In this document: positions 25,607 to 34,901 of the stretch, in pieces
Numbering within the stretch: the stretch's first letter is position 1
Layout: the number at the start of each line of letters is the position of its first letter
Assembly: GCF_010686655.1 (NCBI RefSeq)
Contig: NZ_JAAGVY010000040.1
Coordinates: 1-41,396, forward strand
Direction of reading: 5' to 3'
Length of the DNA: 41,396 bases
From: Cryomorpha ignava
GTDB lineage: Bacteria > Bacteroidota > Bacteroidia > Flavobacteriales_D > Cryomorphaceae
Made by a program: the position numbers and the translations under genes
The notes under the pieces: model-generated
Database searches by the model: none
The model's input: the letters and a program-made list of their open reading frames with translations, nothing else
What the model was told of the DNA's origin: nothing

Positions 25607-25917
25607 TATAAAAATCCAAGTTCAAGTTGTGCTTCTTCGCTCATCATATCTTTGTCCCAAGGCGGGTCGAAAGTGATTTCTACTATCGCTTTTTTAACCT
25701 GTTCCAGGCTTTCCACTTTCGCTTCAACTTCGGCTGGTAGCGATTCTGCAACCGGGCACGATGGCGAAGTAAGTGTCATAGAAATTTTCACTTCGTTATC
25801 GTCGCTAATGGCAATATTGTAAATAAGACCAAGCTCATAAACGTCAACGGGTATTTCGGGGTCGTAAACCGTTTTAACTACGGAAATGACCATATTTTCT
25901 AAGTCTCTTTTATCCAT
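25606..25917 (-). CDS. sufT: SufT / MIP18 (DUF59) Fe-S assembly protein
   Basis: The protein has 103 residues and is a compact DUF59 domain: VYDPEIPVDVYELGLIY, then LTSPSCPVAESLP with the conserved Cys54, then VEITFDPPWDKDMMSEEAQ. Members assist maturation and transfer of Fe-S clusters. It overlaps sufE by 8 bp and the DUF2480 gene by 1 bp, so it is clearly cotranscribed. Length and motifs are typical. Confidence 0.92.
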   Translation of the reverse strand: MDKRDLENMVISVVKTVYDPEIPVDVYELGLIYNIAISDDNEVKISMTLTSPSCPVAESLPAEVEAKVESLEQVKKAIVEITFDPPWDKDMMSEEAQLELGFL

Positions 25918-26350
25918 TTTGGTTTGATTTTGCCTGAAAGGCTAAAGCGTATAACTTCATTTTTTTTACCATTGACACAAGGCCGTTTGAGCGGGTAGGC
26001 GAAAGGTGCTCTTTCAAACCTATTTTGTCAATAAAATTCAATTCGGCCGCGAGAATATTTCCTGGATTCTGATGGTTTAACACCCGAATCATCAAAGCAA
26101 TTATTCCTTTGGTAATGATGGCATCGCTGTCGGCTGTAAAGTCAATTTTACCTTCTTTGTCAAGCTCGCCATGCAGCCAAACCTGCGATTGACAGCCTTT
26201 TATCAGGTTTTCCTTTGTTTTGTGGGCGTCATCAATCAGCGGCAGGTTTTTTCCTAGGTCAATTATATGCTCGTACTTATCCATCCAGTCTGGAAGGAAT
26301 TCAAACTCGTCAATAATCTCTTGTTCAATTTCTGCTATTTTCTCTGGCAT
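25910..26350 (-). CDS. sufE: SufE cysteine desulfuration protein
   Basis: The protein has 146 residues from ATG at 26350, whose A is the last base of the sufS stop (TGATG). A GTG one codon earlier is possible but less likely. The conserved sulfur-accepting cysteine lies in LIKGCQSQVWLHGE (residue 53 in this numbering). DADAIITKGIIALMIRVLN is also typical. It takes persulfide sulfur from SufS and passes it to the SufBCD scaffold. Coupling to sufS fits their pairwise action. Confidence 0.94.
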   Translation of the reverse strand: MPEKIAEIEQEIIDEFEFLPDWMDKYEHIIDLGKNLPLIDDAHKTKENLIKGCQSQVWLHGELDKEGKIDFTADSDAIITKGIIALMIRVLNHQNPGNILAAELNFIDKIGLKEHLSPTRSNGLVSMVKKMKLYALAFQAKSNQNG

Positions 26351-27591
26351 CACTTCAACATTTTTACAGCGCGTTTTACAGCGTCTGTAAGCAAATCAAT
26401 TTCTTCAAGCGTATTGTAAACGGCAAATGAAGCGCGCACGGTTCCCGGAAGTCCAAACTTATCCATAAGGGGCTGAGTGCAATGGTGTCCGGTACGAACA
26501 GCTATTCCCAACTTATCGATTATCGTACCGATATCTGTTGGGTGCGTTCCTTCTACAATAAAAGAAACAACGCTTGCTTTTTCAGGAGCGGTTCCAATAA
26601 ATCGAATGCCTTCAACTTCGCTAAGGCGCTCGTGGGCATAAGCAACAAGCTCCTGCTCAATCCGAGTAAGCTTTTCAAAGCCAATCTCTTCCATGAAATC
26701 AACTGCCGCAGAAAGTCCAATTGCGGCTTCAACATTCGGCGTGCCGGCTTCGAATTTAAAAGGCAATTCATTGTAGGTCGTTTCTTCAAACGAAACATTC
26801 TTTATCATTTCGCCACCAGCTTGGTAGGGCGGCATTTCATTGAGTATAGCTTCTTTACCATACAAAATACCGCTACCGGTTGGTCCGTACATTTTATGAC
26901 CGGAAATCACGTAAAAGTCGCAGTCAATATCCTGAACATCTACCTTTTGATGCGGTGCAGCTTGTGCGCCATCTATCAGCACCAGCGCACCTTGTTCGTG
27001 CGCCAGTTGGGTGATTTCCTTCACGGGATTTATTGTCCCCAGCGCATTGCTCACATGTACAATGCTTACCAGCTTGGTTTTATCGGAAAGCTTTTTGCGA
27101 AAGTCGTCCATGCAAAGCGATCCATCTTCGAGCACATTTACCACAACCAGCTTTGCCCCCGCATCTGCGGCAGCTATTTGCCATGGCACAATATTAGAAT
27201 GGTGCTCCATTTCCGAAATCAAAATCTCATCGCCCGGTTTAAGAAAACTTCTTGATAATCCATAGCTTACCAGATTGATTCCTTCTGTAGTTCCTTTCGT
27301 AAAAAGAACTTCTTTGGTGCTTTTTGCATTGATAAAACCACGCATTTTTTCACGCGCTGCTTCGTACTTTTCTGTAGCCAGCTGGCTCAAAAAATGCACA
27401 CCGCGATGCACATTGCTATGATCGAAACTATAATAATTTACTATGGCATCAAGAACCGCTTTTGGCTTTTGCGATGAAGCAGCATTATCAAGATAAACCA
27501 GTTTATGGCCGTTCACTTCCCTTTTTAAAATAGGAAATTGTGCTCTTATTGCTTCATTTTCCAAAACCGTTTTCGCTTCGAGATTGTTCAT
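26350..27591 (-). CDS. sufS: SufS cysteine desulfurase
   Basis: The protein has 413 residues and is a PLP enzyme of aminotransferase class V. The Schiff-base lysine is Lys233 in VISGHKMYGPTGSGILYG. The catalytic cysteine is Cys371 in RTGHHCTQPLMDKFG. The opening YLDNAASSQKPKAVLDAI and MEHHSNIVPWQ are typical of group II (SufS) enzymes. It converts cysteine to alanine and supplies sulfur to SufE. sufD lies 1 bp upstream. All active-site residues are present. Confidence 0.96.
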   Translation of the reverse strand: MNNLEAKTVLENEAIRAQFPILKREVNGHKLVYLDNAASSQKPKAVLDAIVNYYSFDHSNVHRGVHFLSQLATEKYEAAREKMRGFINAKSTKEVLFTKGTTEGINLVSYGLSRSFLKPGDEILISEMEHHSNIVPWQIAAADAGAKLVVVNVLEDGSLCMDDFRKKLSDKTKLVSIVHVSNALGTINPVKEITQLAHEQGALVLIDGAQAAPHQKVDVQDIDCDFYVISGHKMYGPTGSGILYGKEAILNEMPPYQAGGEMIKNVSFEETTYNELPFKFEAGTPNVEAAIGLSAAVDFMEEIGFEKLTRIEQELVAYAHERLSEVEGIRFIGTAPEKASVVSFIVEGTHPTDIGTIIDKLGIAVRTGHHCTQPLMDKFGLPGTVRASFAVYNTLEEIDLLTDAVKRAVKMLK

Positions 27592-27592
27592 T

Positions 27593-28873
27593 TTATGCTT
27601 TTGATAATTCGTGAGAAATTACATCTTCAATATACTCCCGCCACACCGGATTTACCATCGTGTTTAACACATCTGCGGCAAATGCACCAACCATCATTTT
27701 TCTGGCGCTGGTTGCAGAAAGTCCACGAGTACGTAGGTAGTAAATCGCTTCATCGTCAATCTGTCCCGTCGTACTTCCATGGCTACATTTTACATCATCT
27801 GCGTAAATTTCCAGCTCCGGTTTTGAGTTTACCGTCGCATCATCGCTCACCAAAATATTTCCATTGCTTTGAAAAGCATTGGTTTTTTGAGCGTGCGGAC
27901 GTACATAAACCTTTCCGTTAAACACAGCAGTAGATTTTCCAAGCATTACCCCGCGGTACAATTCATTAGAATCGCAATGTGGCTGCTCATGATCCATGAT
28001 GGTATGGTTATCAATATGTTCTGATCCATTCGGAATGTAAAAGCCATTCAGATTGGCAGTCGTATTGCTCCCTTTCAAACGCACATTACCATTATTGCGC
28101 GTCCATTTGCCGCGCATAGTGAAATTGTTGTGGGTGAAGTTTGCATCCCCAGCTACAACAGCGTCGAGTTGTTGCATGTGGTAGCTGGTATCATTTCCTT
28201 TTTGAATCACGTCAATTCCCAAGGTGCTATTTGCTTCAAGCTGCACTTCAAGCGCCGTGTTGCTTAGCGTTGGGTTTTCACTTTCGTGAATGTGAAATTC
28301 GGTAATTTTTAGCTCTGCGCCTGTTTCGAGATAAATAACACTTCGCGGCTGCGAAATAGTCGTATCACCAGTATAAACGTTTATAATGTTGATAGGCTTT
28401 TCAAGAGCTATGTTTTTGCTTACGCGAATGGCATAACCATCTTGCGGAAGCGCAGCATTCAAAGCGAGAAAAGGCGAAAGAGAATAATCCGTATAAGGGG
28501 CTAAATCTGAAATATAGCCTTGTTTCGCTTTCGCGAATGTAGATATTTCCAAACCTTTCACATCTTCCATTTCAGAATTTGCTTCGCTGTAAACACCGTT
28601 TACAAACACCATGCGCGGTGTGATTTCTTCAATAGAAATTGGCAATTCGGGCAAATCAAAATTATCTGCAAATCGCCAGCTCTTGTTCGCTATTTGGCCG
28701 GTACGGGTATATTTCCAGTATTCCTGCTTCGTGGTAGGAAACTCAAGAGTTTCCAAAGCTTTCTTCGCTTCATTTCTGCGCGATTCGAACGCTGCAGGAA
28801 CTTTGGCAAAGTAGCCATCAGTAAGTGTGCCGGTTAGGGCGTTGAGTTTTGTTGTGTCTTGCAATATTTCCAT
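27593..28873 (-). CDS. sufD: SufD, Fe-S scaffold subunit
   Basis: The protein has 426 residues. Its C-terminal half has the parallel beta-helix core of SufB/SufD (GSEHIDNHTIMDHEQPHCDS, RGVMLGKSTAVFNGKVYVRP, EIYADDVKCSHGSTTGQIDD). It ends with ARKMMVGAFAADVLNTM. The conserved His in KCSHGSTTG, thought to help cluster assembly at the SufB-SufD interface, is present. It is cytoplasmic and forms SufBC2D. It sits 2 bp from sufC and 1 bp from sufS. Confidence 0.96.
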   Translation of the reverse strand: MEILQDTTKLNALTGTLTDGYFAKVPAAFESRRNEAKKALETLEFPTTKQEYWKYTRTGQIANKSWRFADNFDLPELPISIEEITPRMVFVNGVYSEANSEMEDVKGLEISTFAKAKQGYISDLAPYTDYSLSPFLALNAALPQDGYAIRVSKNIALEKPINIINVYTGDTTISQPRSVIYLETGAELKITEFHIHESENPTLSNTALEVQLEANSTLGIDVIQKGNDTSYHMQQLDAVVAGDANFTHNNFTMRGKWTRNNGNVRLKGSNTTANLNGFYIPNGSEHIDNHTIMDHEQPHCDSNELYRGVMLGKSTAVFNGKVYVRPHAQKTNAFQSNGNILVSDDATVNSKPELEIYADDVKCSHGSTTGQIDDEAIYYLRTRGLSATSARKMMVGAFAADVLNTMVNPVWREYIEDVISHELSKA

Positions 28874-28875
28874 AA

Positions 28876-29631
28876 CTATGCAGGTACATTTTCTTGCTTA
28901 ATCCAATCGTATCCTTGCTCTTCGAGCTTAAGCGCCAGTTCTTTACCGCCGGTCTTTACAATGCGACCATCAAAGAGAACGTGAACAAAATCTGGAATAA
29001 TATAATCGAGTAAGCGCTGGTAATGGGTAACCACGACGAATGAGCGGTCGGCTGCGCGAAGCTTATTTACACCATTCGCTACAATGCGCAAGGCATCAAT
29101 GTCCAGTCCGCTATCTGTTTCGTCAAGTATTCCGAGTTTTGGTTCGAGCATAGCCATCTGAAAAATTTCATTTCGCTTTTTCTCACCACCCGAAAAACCT
29201 TCGTTAACACTTCTACCAGTCAGCTTGTTATCAAGCTCTACCAGCTTCGATCGTTCCTTCACCATCTGCAAAAATTCCTTCGCAGAAATGGGATCTTGAC
29301 CATGGGCTTCACGACGCTCATTGATAGCCGCTTTCAGGAAGTTGATATTGCTCACTCCCGGAATTTCTACCGGATATTGAAACGCCAAAAACACACCTGC
29401 GTGCGATCTTTCATCGGGATTCATTTCCAGTAAATCTTTTCCCAAAAAGGTAACAGATCCTTCAGTCACTTCAAAGTCTTCATTTCCTGCAAGGACTGCC
29501 GCCAAAGTACTTTTGCCTGATCCATTCGGACCCATAATGGCGTGTACTTCACCCGGTTTAACTTCAAGTGTTAATCCTTTTAATATTTCTTTGCCATCTA
29601 CGCTGGCATGTAAATTTTTTACGCTTAGCAT
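28876..29631 (-). CDS. sufC: SufC, Fe-S assembly ATPase
   Basis: The protein has 251 residues and is an ABC-type ATPase without membrane domains. Walker A is GPNGSGKS at 34-41. The signature is [17 protein letters not shown], and Walker B with D-loop is [14 protein letters not shown]. The switch histidine is in [13 protein letters not shown]. It powers conformational change of the SufB-SufD scaffold. Length and motifs are standard. Confidence 0.97.
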   Translation of the reverse strand: MLSVKNLHASVDGKEILKGLTLEVKPGEVHAIMGPNGSGKSTLAAVLAGNEDFEVTEGSVTFLGKDLLEMNPDERSHAGVFLAFQYPVEIPGVSNINFLKAAINERREAHGQDPISAKEFLQMVKERSKLVELDNKLTGRSVNEGFSGGEKKRNEIFQMAMLEPKLGILDETDSGLDIDALRIVANGVNKLRAADRSFVVVTHYQRLLDYIIPDFVHVLFDGRIVKTGGKELALKLEEQGYDWIKQENVPA

Positions 29632-29655
29632 GTTGCTTATCTTTTCTAAATATTC

Positions 29656-31101
29656 TTATCCTACACTACCTTCCAAAGAAATGGCGAGAAGCTTTTGTGC
29701 TTCAACCGCAAACTCCATCGGCAGCTTATTTAAAACATCTTTACAATATCCATTAACAATTAGGCTAATGGCTTTTTCTTCACTAATTCCACGTTGAAGG
29801 CAGTAAAAAATCTGGTCTTCACCAATTTTAGAAGTAGTGGCTTCGTGCTCAACTTTGGCTGTGCTGTTACCTACTTCTATGTAAGGAAATGTGTGTGCAC
29901 CACAGCGATCGCTCATAAGCAGCGAGTCGCATTGCGAGAAGTTTCGCGCGTTTTTCGCAGATTTATTAATCTTAACCAGTCCGCGGTAAGAGTTTTGGCT
30001 CTGACCTGCCGAGATACCTTTTGAGATAATCGTGCTTTTGGTGTTTTTACCAATGTGAATCATCTTGGTTCCCGTATCGGCCTGCTGATAATTATTGGTT
30101 ACAGCCACCGAGTAAAATTCACCAATCGAATTGTCACCTTTTAAAATGCACGATGGATATTTCCAGGTAACTGCCGATCCGGTTTCTACCTGTGTCCACG
30201 AAATTTTTGAATTCGTTTGGCAAAGTCCGCGTTTTGTAACAAAGTTAAAAACACCACCTACTCCTTCAGCGTTTCCAGGATACCAGTTTTGAACGGTTGA
30301 GTATTTTATCTCTGCATCGTCGAGCGCGATAAGTTCAACTACAGCGGCGTGCAACTGATTTTCATCTCGGCTTGGAGCCGTACAACCTTCCAGGTAGCTA
30401 ACATAGCTACCCTGATCTGCCACTACAAGTGTGCGTTCAAACTGTCCGGTTTGGGCTTCGTTGATTCTAAAATAAGTCGATAACTCCATTGGGCAACGCA
30501 CCCCTTTCGGGATGTAAGCAAATGAACCATCGGTGAAAACCGCACTATTGAGCGCAGCGTAAAAATTGTCGCCTTTTGGTACAACGGTACCAAGATATTT
30601 GCGCACCAATTCCGGGTGTTCTTGTACTGCTTCGCTAAACGAACAAAAGATAATGCCCAGCTCGCCAAGTTTTTTCTTAAACGTAGTTGCCACAGAAACA
30701 CTATCCATCACAATGTCAACAGCCACACCCGTAAGGCGCTTCTGCTCATCAATTGAAATACCAAGCTTTTTATACATTTCCAGCAATTCCGGATCTACTT
30801 CATCCAGGCTGTCCAGCTTTTTCTTTGGCTGTGGCGCCGAGTAGTAATAAATATCCTGAAAATCGGGTTTCGGATATTTTACGTGTGCCCACTCCGGCTC
30901 ATCCATTTTAAGCCATATTTTATACGACTCAAGACGGTATTCGAGCAACCATTCCGGCTCATTTTTCTTTGCTGAAATAAAGCGAATAATATCTTCGCTA
31001 AGTCCAAGGGGAGCTTTATCTGATTTTATATTTGTAGTAAAACCGTATTTATATTCGGCCCCAGTTACTTCCTTTAATAATATATCTTCGTTAGATGCCA
31101 T
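29656..31101 (-). CDS. sufB: SufB, Fe-S scaffold subunit
   Basis: The protein has 481 residues. Typical segments are [84 protein letters not shown] and [19 protein letters not shown]. Cys400 in the last segment corresponds to the essential E. coli SufB cysteine. It forms the scaffold on which the nascent cluster is built with SufC and SufD. It is preceded by sufA with a 12-bp gap. Confidence 0.97.
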   Translation of the reverse strand: MASNEDILLKEVTGAEYKYGFTTNIKSDKAPLGLSEDIIRFISAKKNEPEWLLEYRLESYKIWLKMDEPEWAHVKYPKPDFQDIYYYSAPQPKKKLDSLDEVDPELLEMYKKLGISIDEQKRLTGVAVDIVMDSVSVATTFKKKLGELGIIFCSFSEAVQEHPELVRKYLGTVVPKGDNFYAALNSAVFTDGSFAYIPKGVRCPMELSTYFRINEAQTGQFERTLVVADQGSYVSYLEGCTAPSRDENQLHAAVVELIALDDAEIKYSTVQNWYPGNAEGVGGVFNFVTKRGLCQTNSKISWTQVETGSAVTWKYPSCILKGDNSIGEFYSVAVTNNYQQADTGTKMIHIGKNTKSTIISKGISAGQSQNSYRGLVKINKSAKNARNFSQCDSLLMSDRCGAHTFPYIEVGNSTAKVEHEATTSKIGEDQIFYCLQRGISEEKAISLIVNGYCKDVLNKLPMEFAVEAQKLLAISLEGSVG

Positions 31102-31113
31102 CGATTTTCTGTT

Positions 31114-31440
31114 TTATATTGAGAAACTCTCGCCACAACCGCAAGTGCGATTGGCATTTGGGTTGATAAACGAAAATCCCTTTCCATTTAGTCCACCCGA
31201 ATAATCGAGTTCTGTACCTATCAAATAGAGATAGCTTTTCATGTCAACAACGATTTTAACGCCATTGTCTTCAAACGATTTATCGCCATCTTTCATTTGC
31301 GTATCAAAATTTAACTCATACATCAGTCCGCTGCATCCGCCACCTTGCACGCCTACGCGAATAAAGGCATCCGGACCGGCACTCTTTTCTGATATAATGC
31401 GCTTCACTTCATCTCTTGCGCTATCTTTTACTTTTATCAT
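31114..31440 (-). CDS. sufA: A-type Fe-S carrier protein (SufA/IscA/ErpA family), first gene of the suf operon
   Basis: The protein has 108 residues. The three cluster-binding cysteines are Cys36 (GGGCSGLMYEL) and Cys100/Cys102 (NRTCGCGESFSI). It carries finished clusters from the SufBCD scaffold to target enzymes. It leads an eight-gene operon running sufA-B-C-D-S-E-T-DUF2480 with gaps of 0-24 bp or overlaps. The choice among SufA, IscA and ErpA rests on context. Confidence 0.94.
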   Translation of the reverse strand: MIKVKDSARDEVKRIISEKSAGPDAFIRVGVQGGGCSGLMYELNFDTQMKDGDKSFEDNGVKIVVDMKSYLYLIGTELDYSGGLNGKGFSFINPNANRTCGCGESFSI

Positions 31441-31536
31441 ACTTCTCCTTTACTTAATCTAACTAACCATCTAAAAGACCTTTTGTTATAAGAAAGTTAT
31501 CTTTATTTAGATTAATTATAAATTGCAATTACGGTG

Positions 31537-31567
31537 CAAAAATACCATCTTTTAGCGATTGAAACAA
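31537..31567 (-). promoter_or_regulatory. Promoter of the suf operon
   Basis: On the minus strand a TTG (31567-31565) is followed by 20 bp and TATTTTTG (31544-31537). This fits the Bacteroidota TTG-N19/20-TAnnTTTG promoter. It predicts a transcript start near 31530 and an untranslated leader of about 90 nt before sufA. No IscR-like palindrome was recognised. Confidence 0.65.
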
Positions 31568-31748
31568 ACTTCTTTGTTTTGTATTTGGAAATGCCATATA
31601 GATAAGATTGATACAATGACAATATGGAAGCAATTCGAATTGAAAAATTTCTCCAATGAACGATGTCGTAATATCTCAAGTAGGTTTAATATTCATTCGT
31701 TAAGACCTTTCAAACTATTACCTTTGCGCTCTCTAAATGACAAATTGC

Positions 31749-31776
31749 AATAACCCAAAAGTCTATTTGGGTTATT
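31749..31776. repeat. Perfect 11-bp stem hairpin in the sufA-thiL gap
   Basis: AATAACCCAAA (31749-31759) and its exact reverse complement TTTGGGTTATT (31766-31776) are separated by six bases. It is not downstream of any gene, since sufA reads away on the other strand. Termination is therefore not an obvious role. Confidence 0.6.
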
Positions 31777-31817
31777 AAAGCAGGCCTTTTGTAAAAAAAT
31801 GTTGTTGGTTTCAACCT

Positions 31818-31873
31818 CATGCCTTTGGCTTGATCTTAGATTTGCGCTCGGAGTTTACCAAGCCACAGGCATG
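31818..31873. repeat. 15-bp inverted repeat flanking the probable thiL promoter
   Basis: CATGCCTTTGGCTTG (31818-31832) and CAAGCCACAGGCATG (31859-31873) pair with a single mismatch around a 26-base centre. The centre contains TAGATTTG (31837-31844), a match to the -7 consensus. The right arm ends 22 bp before the thiL ATG. It could be a protein-binding operator or a structured leader. It lacks the conserved core of the TPP riboswitch. Confidence 0.6.
31837..31844 (+). promoter_or_regulatory. Probable -7 element of thiL
   Basis: TAGATTTG matches TAnnTTTG and would start transcription near 31850, leaving a leader of about 45 nt. It also makes the longer open frame from 31830 unlikely to be translated in full. 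No good -33 TTG is found at the right distance. Confidence 0.45.
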
Positions 31874-31895
31874 GCGGTTAAAAAAAACAGAAATA

Positions 31896-32957
31896 ATGGA
31901 AAGAACAGAATTAGAAAATCTCGGTGAATTTGGCTTGATAAAGCGCTTGTCAAAACATATAAAAAATTCAAATCCAACCACTGTTTTGGGCATTGGCGAT
32001 GATGCAGCTGTAATAGACGCTGGCGATTATTACACACTGATTACCACAGATATGCTTATGGAAGGTGTACACTTCGATTTATCGTATGCACCACTAAAAC
32101 ATCTGGGGTACAAATGTGCCATTTCAAACTTTTCTGACATCTATGCAATGAATGGAAAGCCAACACATATGGTGGTTTCCATTGGCTTGAGCAATCGATT
32201 TTCGCTTGAAGCAATTGAAGAACTTTACGCCGGAATTATTAGCGCTGCCGAAGTTTACGGAGTAGATATAGTTGGTGGAGATACGGTGAGCAGCAAAAGC
32301 GGATTGGTAGTAAATATTGCCGCTTATGGAAAAGTCGATAAAGACAAAGTAGTTTATAGAAGCGGCGCAAAAGACAAAGATTTGCTCGTAGTTTCGGGCG
32401 ACTTGGGTGGTGCTTATATGGGCTTGCAGATTTTAGAGCGCGAGAAAGCAGTGTTTGAATCTACGCCAGGAGTTCAGCCCGATTTGGAAGGTCATGATTA
32501 TATTTTGGAACGCCAGCTGAAACCAGAAGCGCGTAAGGACGTGGTAGAGATTCTCGCACAACTTGGGGTTAAACCCACTTCTATGATCGATATTTCGGAT
32601 GGATTGGCTTCTGAAGTTTTGCACTTGTGTGATAGCAGCGCAGTTGGAGCGCATCTTTACGAAGAAAAAATTCCGATTGATCCAACCGTAGTTTCTGCTG
32701 CTACAGATTTCAATCTCGATCCCACAATATGTGCATTAAACGGTGGCGAAGATTATGAATTGCTTTTTACCATTGCTCAAAGCGATTACGAAAAACTGAA
32801 AGGCAACCCACATTTCACCTTCATAGGCCATATTGAAGAAGGTAGCTCGCCAACACTCGTTGCGAGAGACGGTACGGCACATGAATTAAAAGCTCAAGGT
32901 TGGGATGCCTTTTTGGAAAAGAAGAAAGGGGATTCGGAAACTGACAGCCAAGTGTAA
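31896..32957 (+). CDS. thiL: Thiamine-monophosphate kinase
   Basis: The protein has 353 residues from ATG at 31896, which gives the family's usual start (ENLGEFGLIKRLSKHI). Motifs are GIGDDAAVID, TTDMLMEGVHFDL, VGGDTVSSKSGLVVNI, MIDISDGLASEVLHLC and LNGGEDYELLF. These are the nucleotide, metal and substrate sites of ThiL in the AIR-synthase-like fold. It makes thiamine diphosphate, the last step of the pathway. No other thi gene is nearby. An upstream extension from 31830 crosses the inverted repeat and is rejected. Confidence 0.96.
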   Translation: MERTELENLGEFGLIKRLSKHIKNSNPTTVLGIGDDAAVIDAGDYYTLITTDMLMEGVHFDLSYAPLKHLGYKCAISNFSDIYAMNGKPTHMVVSIGLSNRFSLEAIEELYAGIISAAEVYGVDIVGGDTVSSKSGLVVNIAAYGKVDKDKVVYRSGAKDKDLLVVSGDLGGAYMGLQILEREKAVFESTPGVQPDLEGHDYILERQLKPEARKDVVEILAQLGVKPTSMIDISDGLASEVLHLCDSSAVGAHLYEEKIPIDPTVVSAATDFNLDPTICALNGGEDYELLFTIAQSDYEKLKGNPHFTFIGHIEEGSSPTLVARDGTAHELKAQGWDAFLEKKKGDSETDSQV

Positions 32958-33007
32958 AATAGTTATTTGAATTACAATTCTCTATTCGAACTTATGCTCC
33001 GACGGTC

Positions 33008-33045
33008 TTAGTGAATAAATAAGGGTATTGGCCCTTTTACACTAA
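33008..33045. terminator. Possible bidirectional terminator between thiL and the next convergent gene
   Basis: TTAGTG (33008-33013) pairs with CACTAA (33040-33045), and inside them AAGGG (33021-33025) pairs with CCCTT (33032-33036) around a TATTGG loop. A short T run follows the inner stem. The position between two converging genes fits a shared terminator. A second inverted repeat, ATGTGGTA/TACCACAT at 33080-33114, lies beyond it. Confidence 0.4.
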
Positions 33046-33163
33046 CGCCATCAACATAATATTTCGGTATTAGTCACTTATGTGGTAAAGATTGCCGCAG
33101 GGTAAATACCACATGTCTAAAAACCAAAAACTAATCACCAAGAACTAATCACCAAAAACACCT

Positions 33164-34723
33164 TCACAAAACATCTTTTTCCGGAGCACGTTCACGCACC
33201 AATTGCGCCAATGGTTTACCCAAAATTTTCGCATCTGCCCACGATTTAAAGTCGAAATATTCAAAAGCAATTTTATTTTGTGGATCTGTCTCCAAGGCTT
33301 CCATTTTGTTGGCAAAGTCTTGAAAAATAGAATTATGAGATTGATCATTATCCGCTTTTGACACATACGACATCAACTCAATAAACTCATTTTCAAAATC
33401 ATGTTTGCGTTTTCGCAGCTTTAATTGACGCTTCAAACTTTTTAGGCTATGCGGAATAGCATCGTAATTACCAAGTTCGTATTGAATTAGGATGTGCATA
33501 ATTTTTCCAAAGCAATACTGGTCTTCCGATTTTTCTATCGGAATGGTATTGAGCAATTTATTATTCCATGAAAGTGCTTTCTTAAAATCATTGGCAAGGA
33601 TATATATGGTCGAAATAGTGTGATAAAAACCTGCTTTGCGTACATCGCTTAGTTGAGTATCCCATTTAGCCAGGCCTTTTTCTACTTCTTTCACGGCGGC
33701 TATTCCCCGCTCTACATTCCCCGAAAGGGCACATATGGCAAGCTCAAGACTATAGGTGTTTGTAAAAATGCGCAATTGCAGGTCGGCAGTTATTTTACTG
33801 CGAAGTTTCACTGGCATATTCCTACTTTTCTGTAAATAAGTATCCACATCACTAAATAAATTCAGCTTTGCGCTTATGTAGATGATATTTGTAATGGCCG
33901 AAATATAGATAGACGGATCGCCTTTCACCAGCTCCAACCGCGATTCCATAAGTTCAATATTCCTTTTTAGAATCTTATGGCAATTTATGTAATCGCCTGT
34001 GCTGAAATAAAAAGCGCTTTGGGTATGAAGGGACAAATAATCGGCTTCAAAACTTATAGGATGAGAATCAGAGAATTCTTTAATTTCTTCAATTTGGGTT
34101 CGCAATAGATTTACGTCATTGGGCTTACGAACCTGACCTTGCTTAAACAGTTTCGCAAAAACCATACTTTTTCGGTGCCAAAGCCCTGCTTCTGCATCCA
34201 GTATTTTTAAAATTTTCAATTCGCGATTGGCTAATTTCTCTATTGTATTTTCTTCGGCGGATTCATAATTATTGAGCTCGGCTAGGCGCTTTTGGTGTTT
34301 TATAATTTGAAGGAGCGCAATCCACTTTTCATTTTTATCAGCTATTTTTTCTGCCGATGAAAGAATCCGTCTGCATTGATCGTACAGTGCTTTATCAAAA
34401 AGTATTTCGGCATAATGCAGGTAATAATTCAGTTCAGAATCTACTGAACTTTCGGAGTGAAAGGCATCCAGGCTTTTAAGCATTTGATGGTACAACCTGT
34501 TTTTGCTAAGTGAAAATGCCGATTTTGAACTGGACTTAAAGAGTTTTTCAAGAATTTTCTCTTCGTCATACACACTCTGCTTTTCAATTGCTTCAAAAAG
34601 TTGGAGATAGGCGGTTTTGTCTTTCGCCGAATGGCGCACTGCGAATTTTTTAAAGTACCGCTTTTCTGTTCCAGTAAGCGAATGGATGAGTTGATGCAGG
34701 TGGTTGGAAACTTTGTTGGCCAT
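33164..34723 (-). CDS. Uncharacterised helical repeat protein
   Basis: The protein has 519 residues from ATG at 34723; a TTG at 34747 would add eight residues. I do not recognise a named family. It begins NHLHQLIHSLTGTEKRYFKK, a start I associate with Bacteroidota proteins of unknown function. It is almost entirely alpha-helical, with TPR-like pairs (e.g. YAEILFDKALYDQCRRILSS, FSTGDYINCHKILKRNIELM, ALSWNNKLLNT). There is no signal peptide, membrane segment or catalytic motif. It is probably a cytoplasmic scaffold or binding protein. It converges on thiL and is transcribed away from a small lipoprotein gene region on the same strand. Confidence 0.75.
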   Translation of the reverse strand: MANKVSNHLHQLIHSLTGTEKRYFKKFAVRHSAKDKTAYLQLFEAIEKQSVYDEEKILEKLFKSSSKSAFSLSKNRLYHQMLKSLDAFHSESSVDSELNYYLHYAEILFDKALYDQCRRILSSAEKIADKNEKWIALLQIIKHQKRLAELNNYESAEENTIEKLANRELKILKILDAEAGLWHRKSMVFAKLFKQGQVRKPNDVNLLRTQIEEIKEFSDSHPISFEADYLSLHTQSAFYFSTGDYINCHKILKRNIELMESRLELVKGDPSIYISAITNIIYISAKLNLFSDVDTYLQKSRNMPVKLRSKITADLQLRIFTNTYSLELAICALSGNVERGIAAVKEVEKGLAKWDTQLSDVRKAGFYHTISTIYILANDFKKALSWNNKLLNTIPIEKSEDQYCFGKIMHILIQYELGNYDAIPHSLKSLKRQLKLRKRKHDFENEFIELMSYVSKADNDQSHNSIFQDFANKMEALETDPQNKIAFEYFDFKSWADAKILGKPLAQLVRERAPEKDVL

Positions 34724-34852
34724 AAGGTTTTTGTAAAACTTTTGCAATTCATCAAAGATGATTGCTTAAAACAAACCTTCTGAAGGGTGCTTATGCCGCG
34801 TATCTCACAATGCAGTGAAAGCTAAAGATACAACAATTCAGGAGAAAAAATG

Positions 34853-34878
34853 AAAAAAAAATCCCGCAACGGCGGGAT
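34853..34878 (-). terminator. Rho-independent terminator of the small lipoprotein gene
   Basis: Read on the minus strand, ATCCCGC-cgtt-GCGGGAT (34878-34861) is a perfect 7-bp GC-rich stem with a 4-base loop. It is followed directly by eight T residues (34860-34853). It lies 23 bp past the lipoprotein stop codon. Confidence 0.85.
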
Positions 34879-34901
34879 AAGTTTATTTATAAATGCGGGC
34901 T

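Noticed and set aside
26482..27255. 257-codon plus-strand open frame opposite sufS
   Set aside because: Antisense to a complete cysteine desulfurase with intact active-site residues; no recognisable product of its own.
31818..31895. TPP riboswitch upstream of thiL
   Set aside because: The conserved TPP-aptamer strings are absent; only a simple inverted repeat is present.
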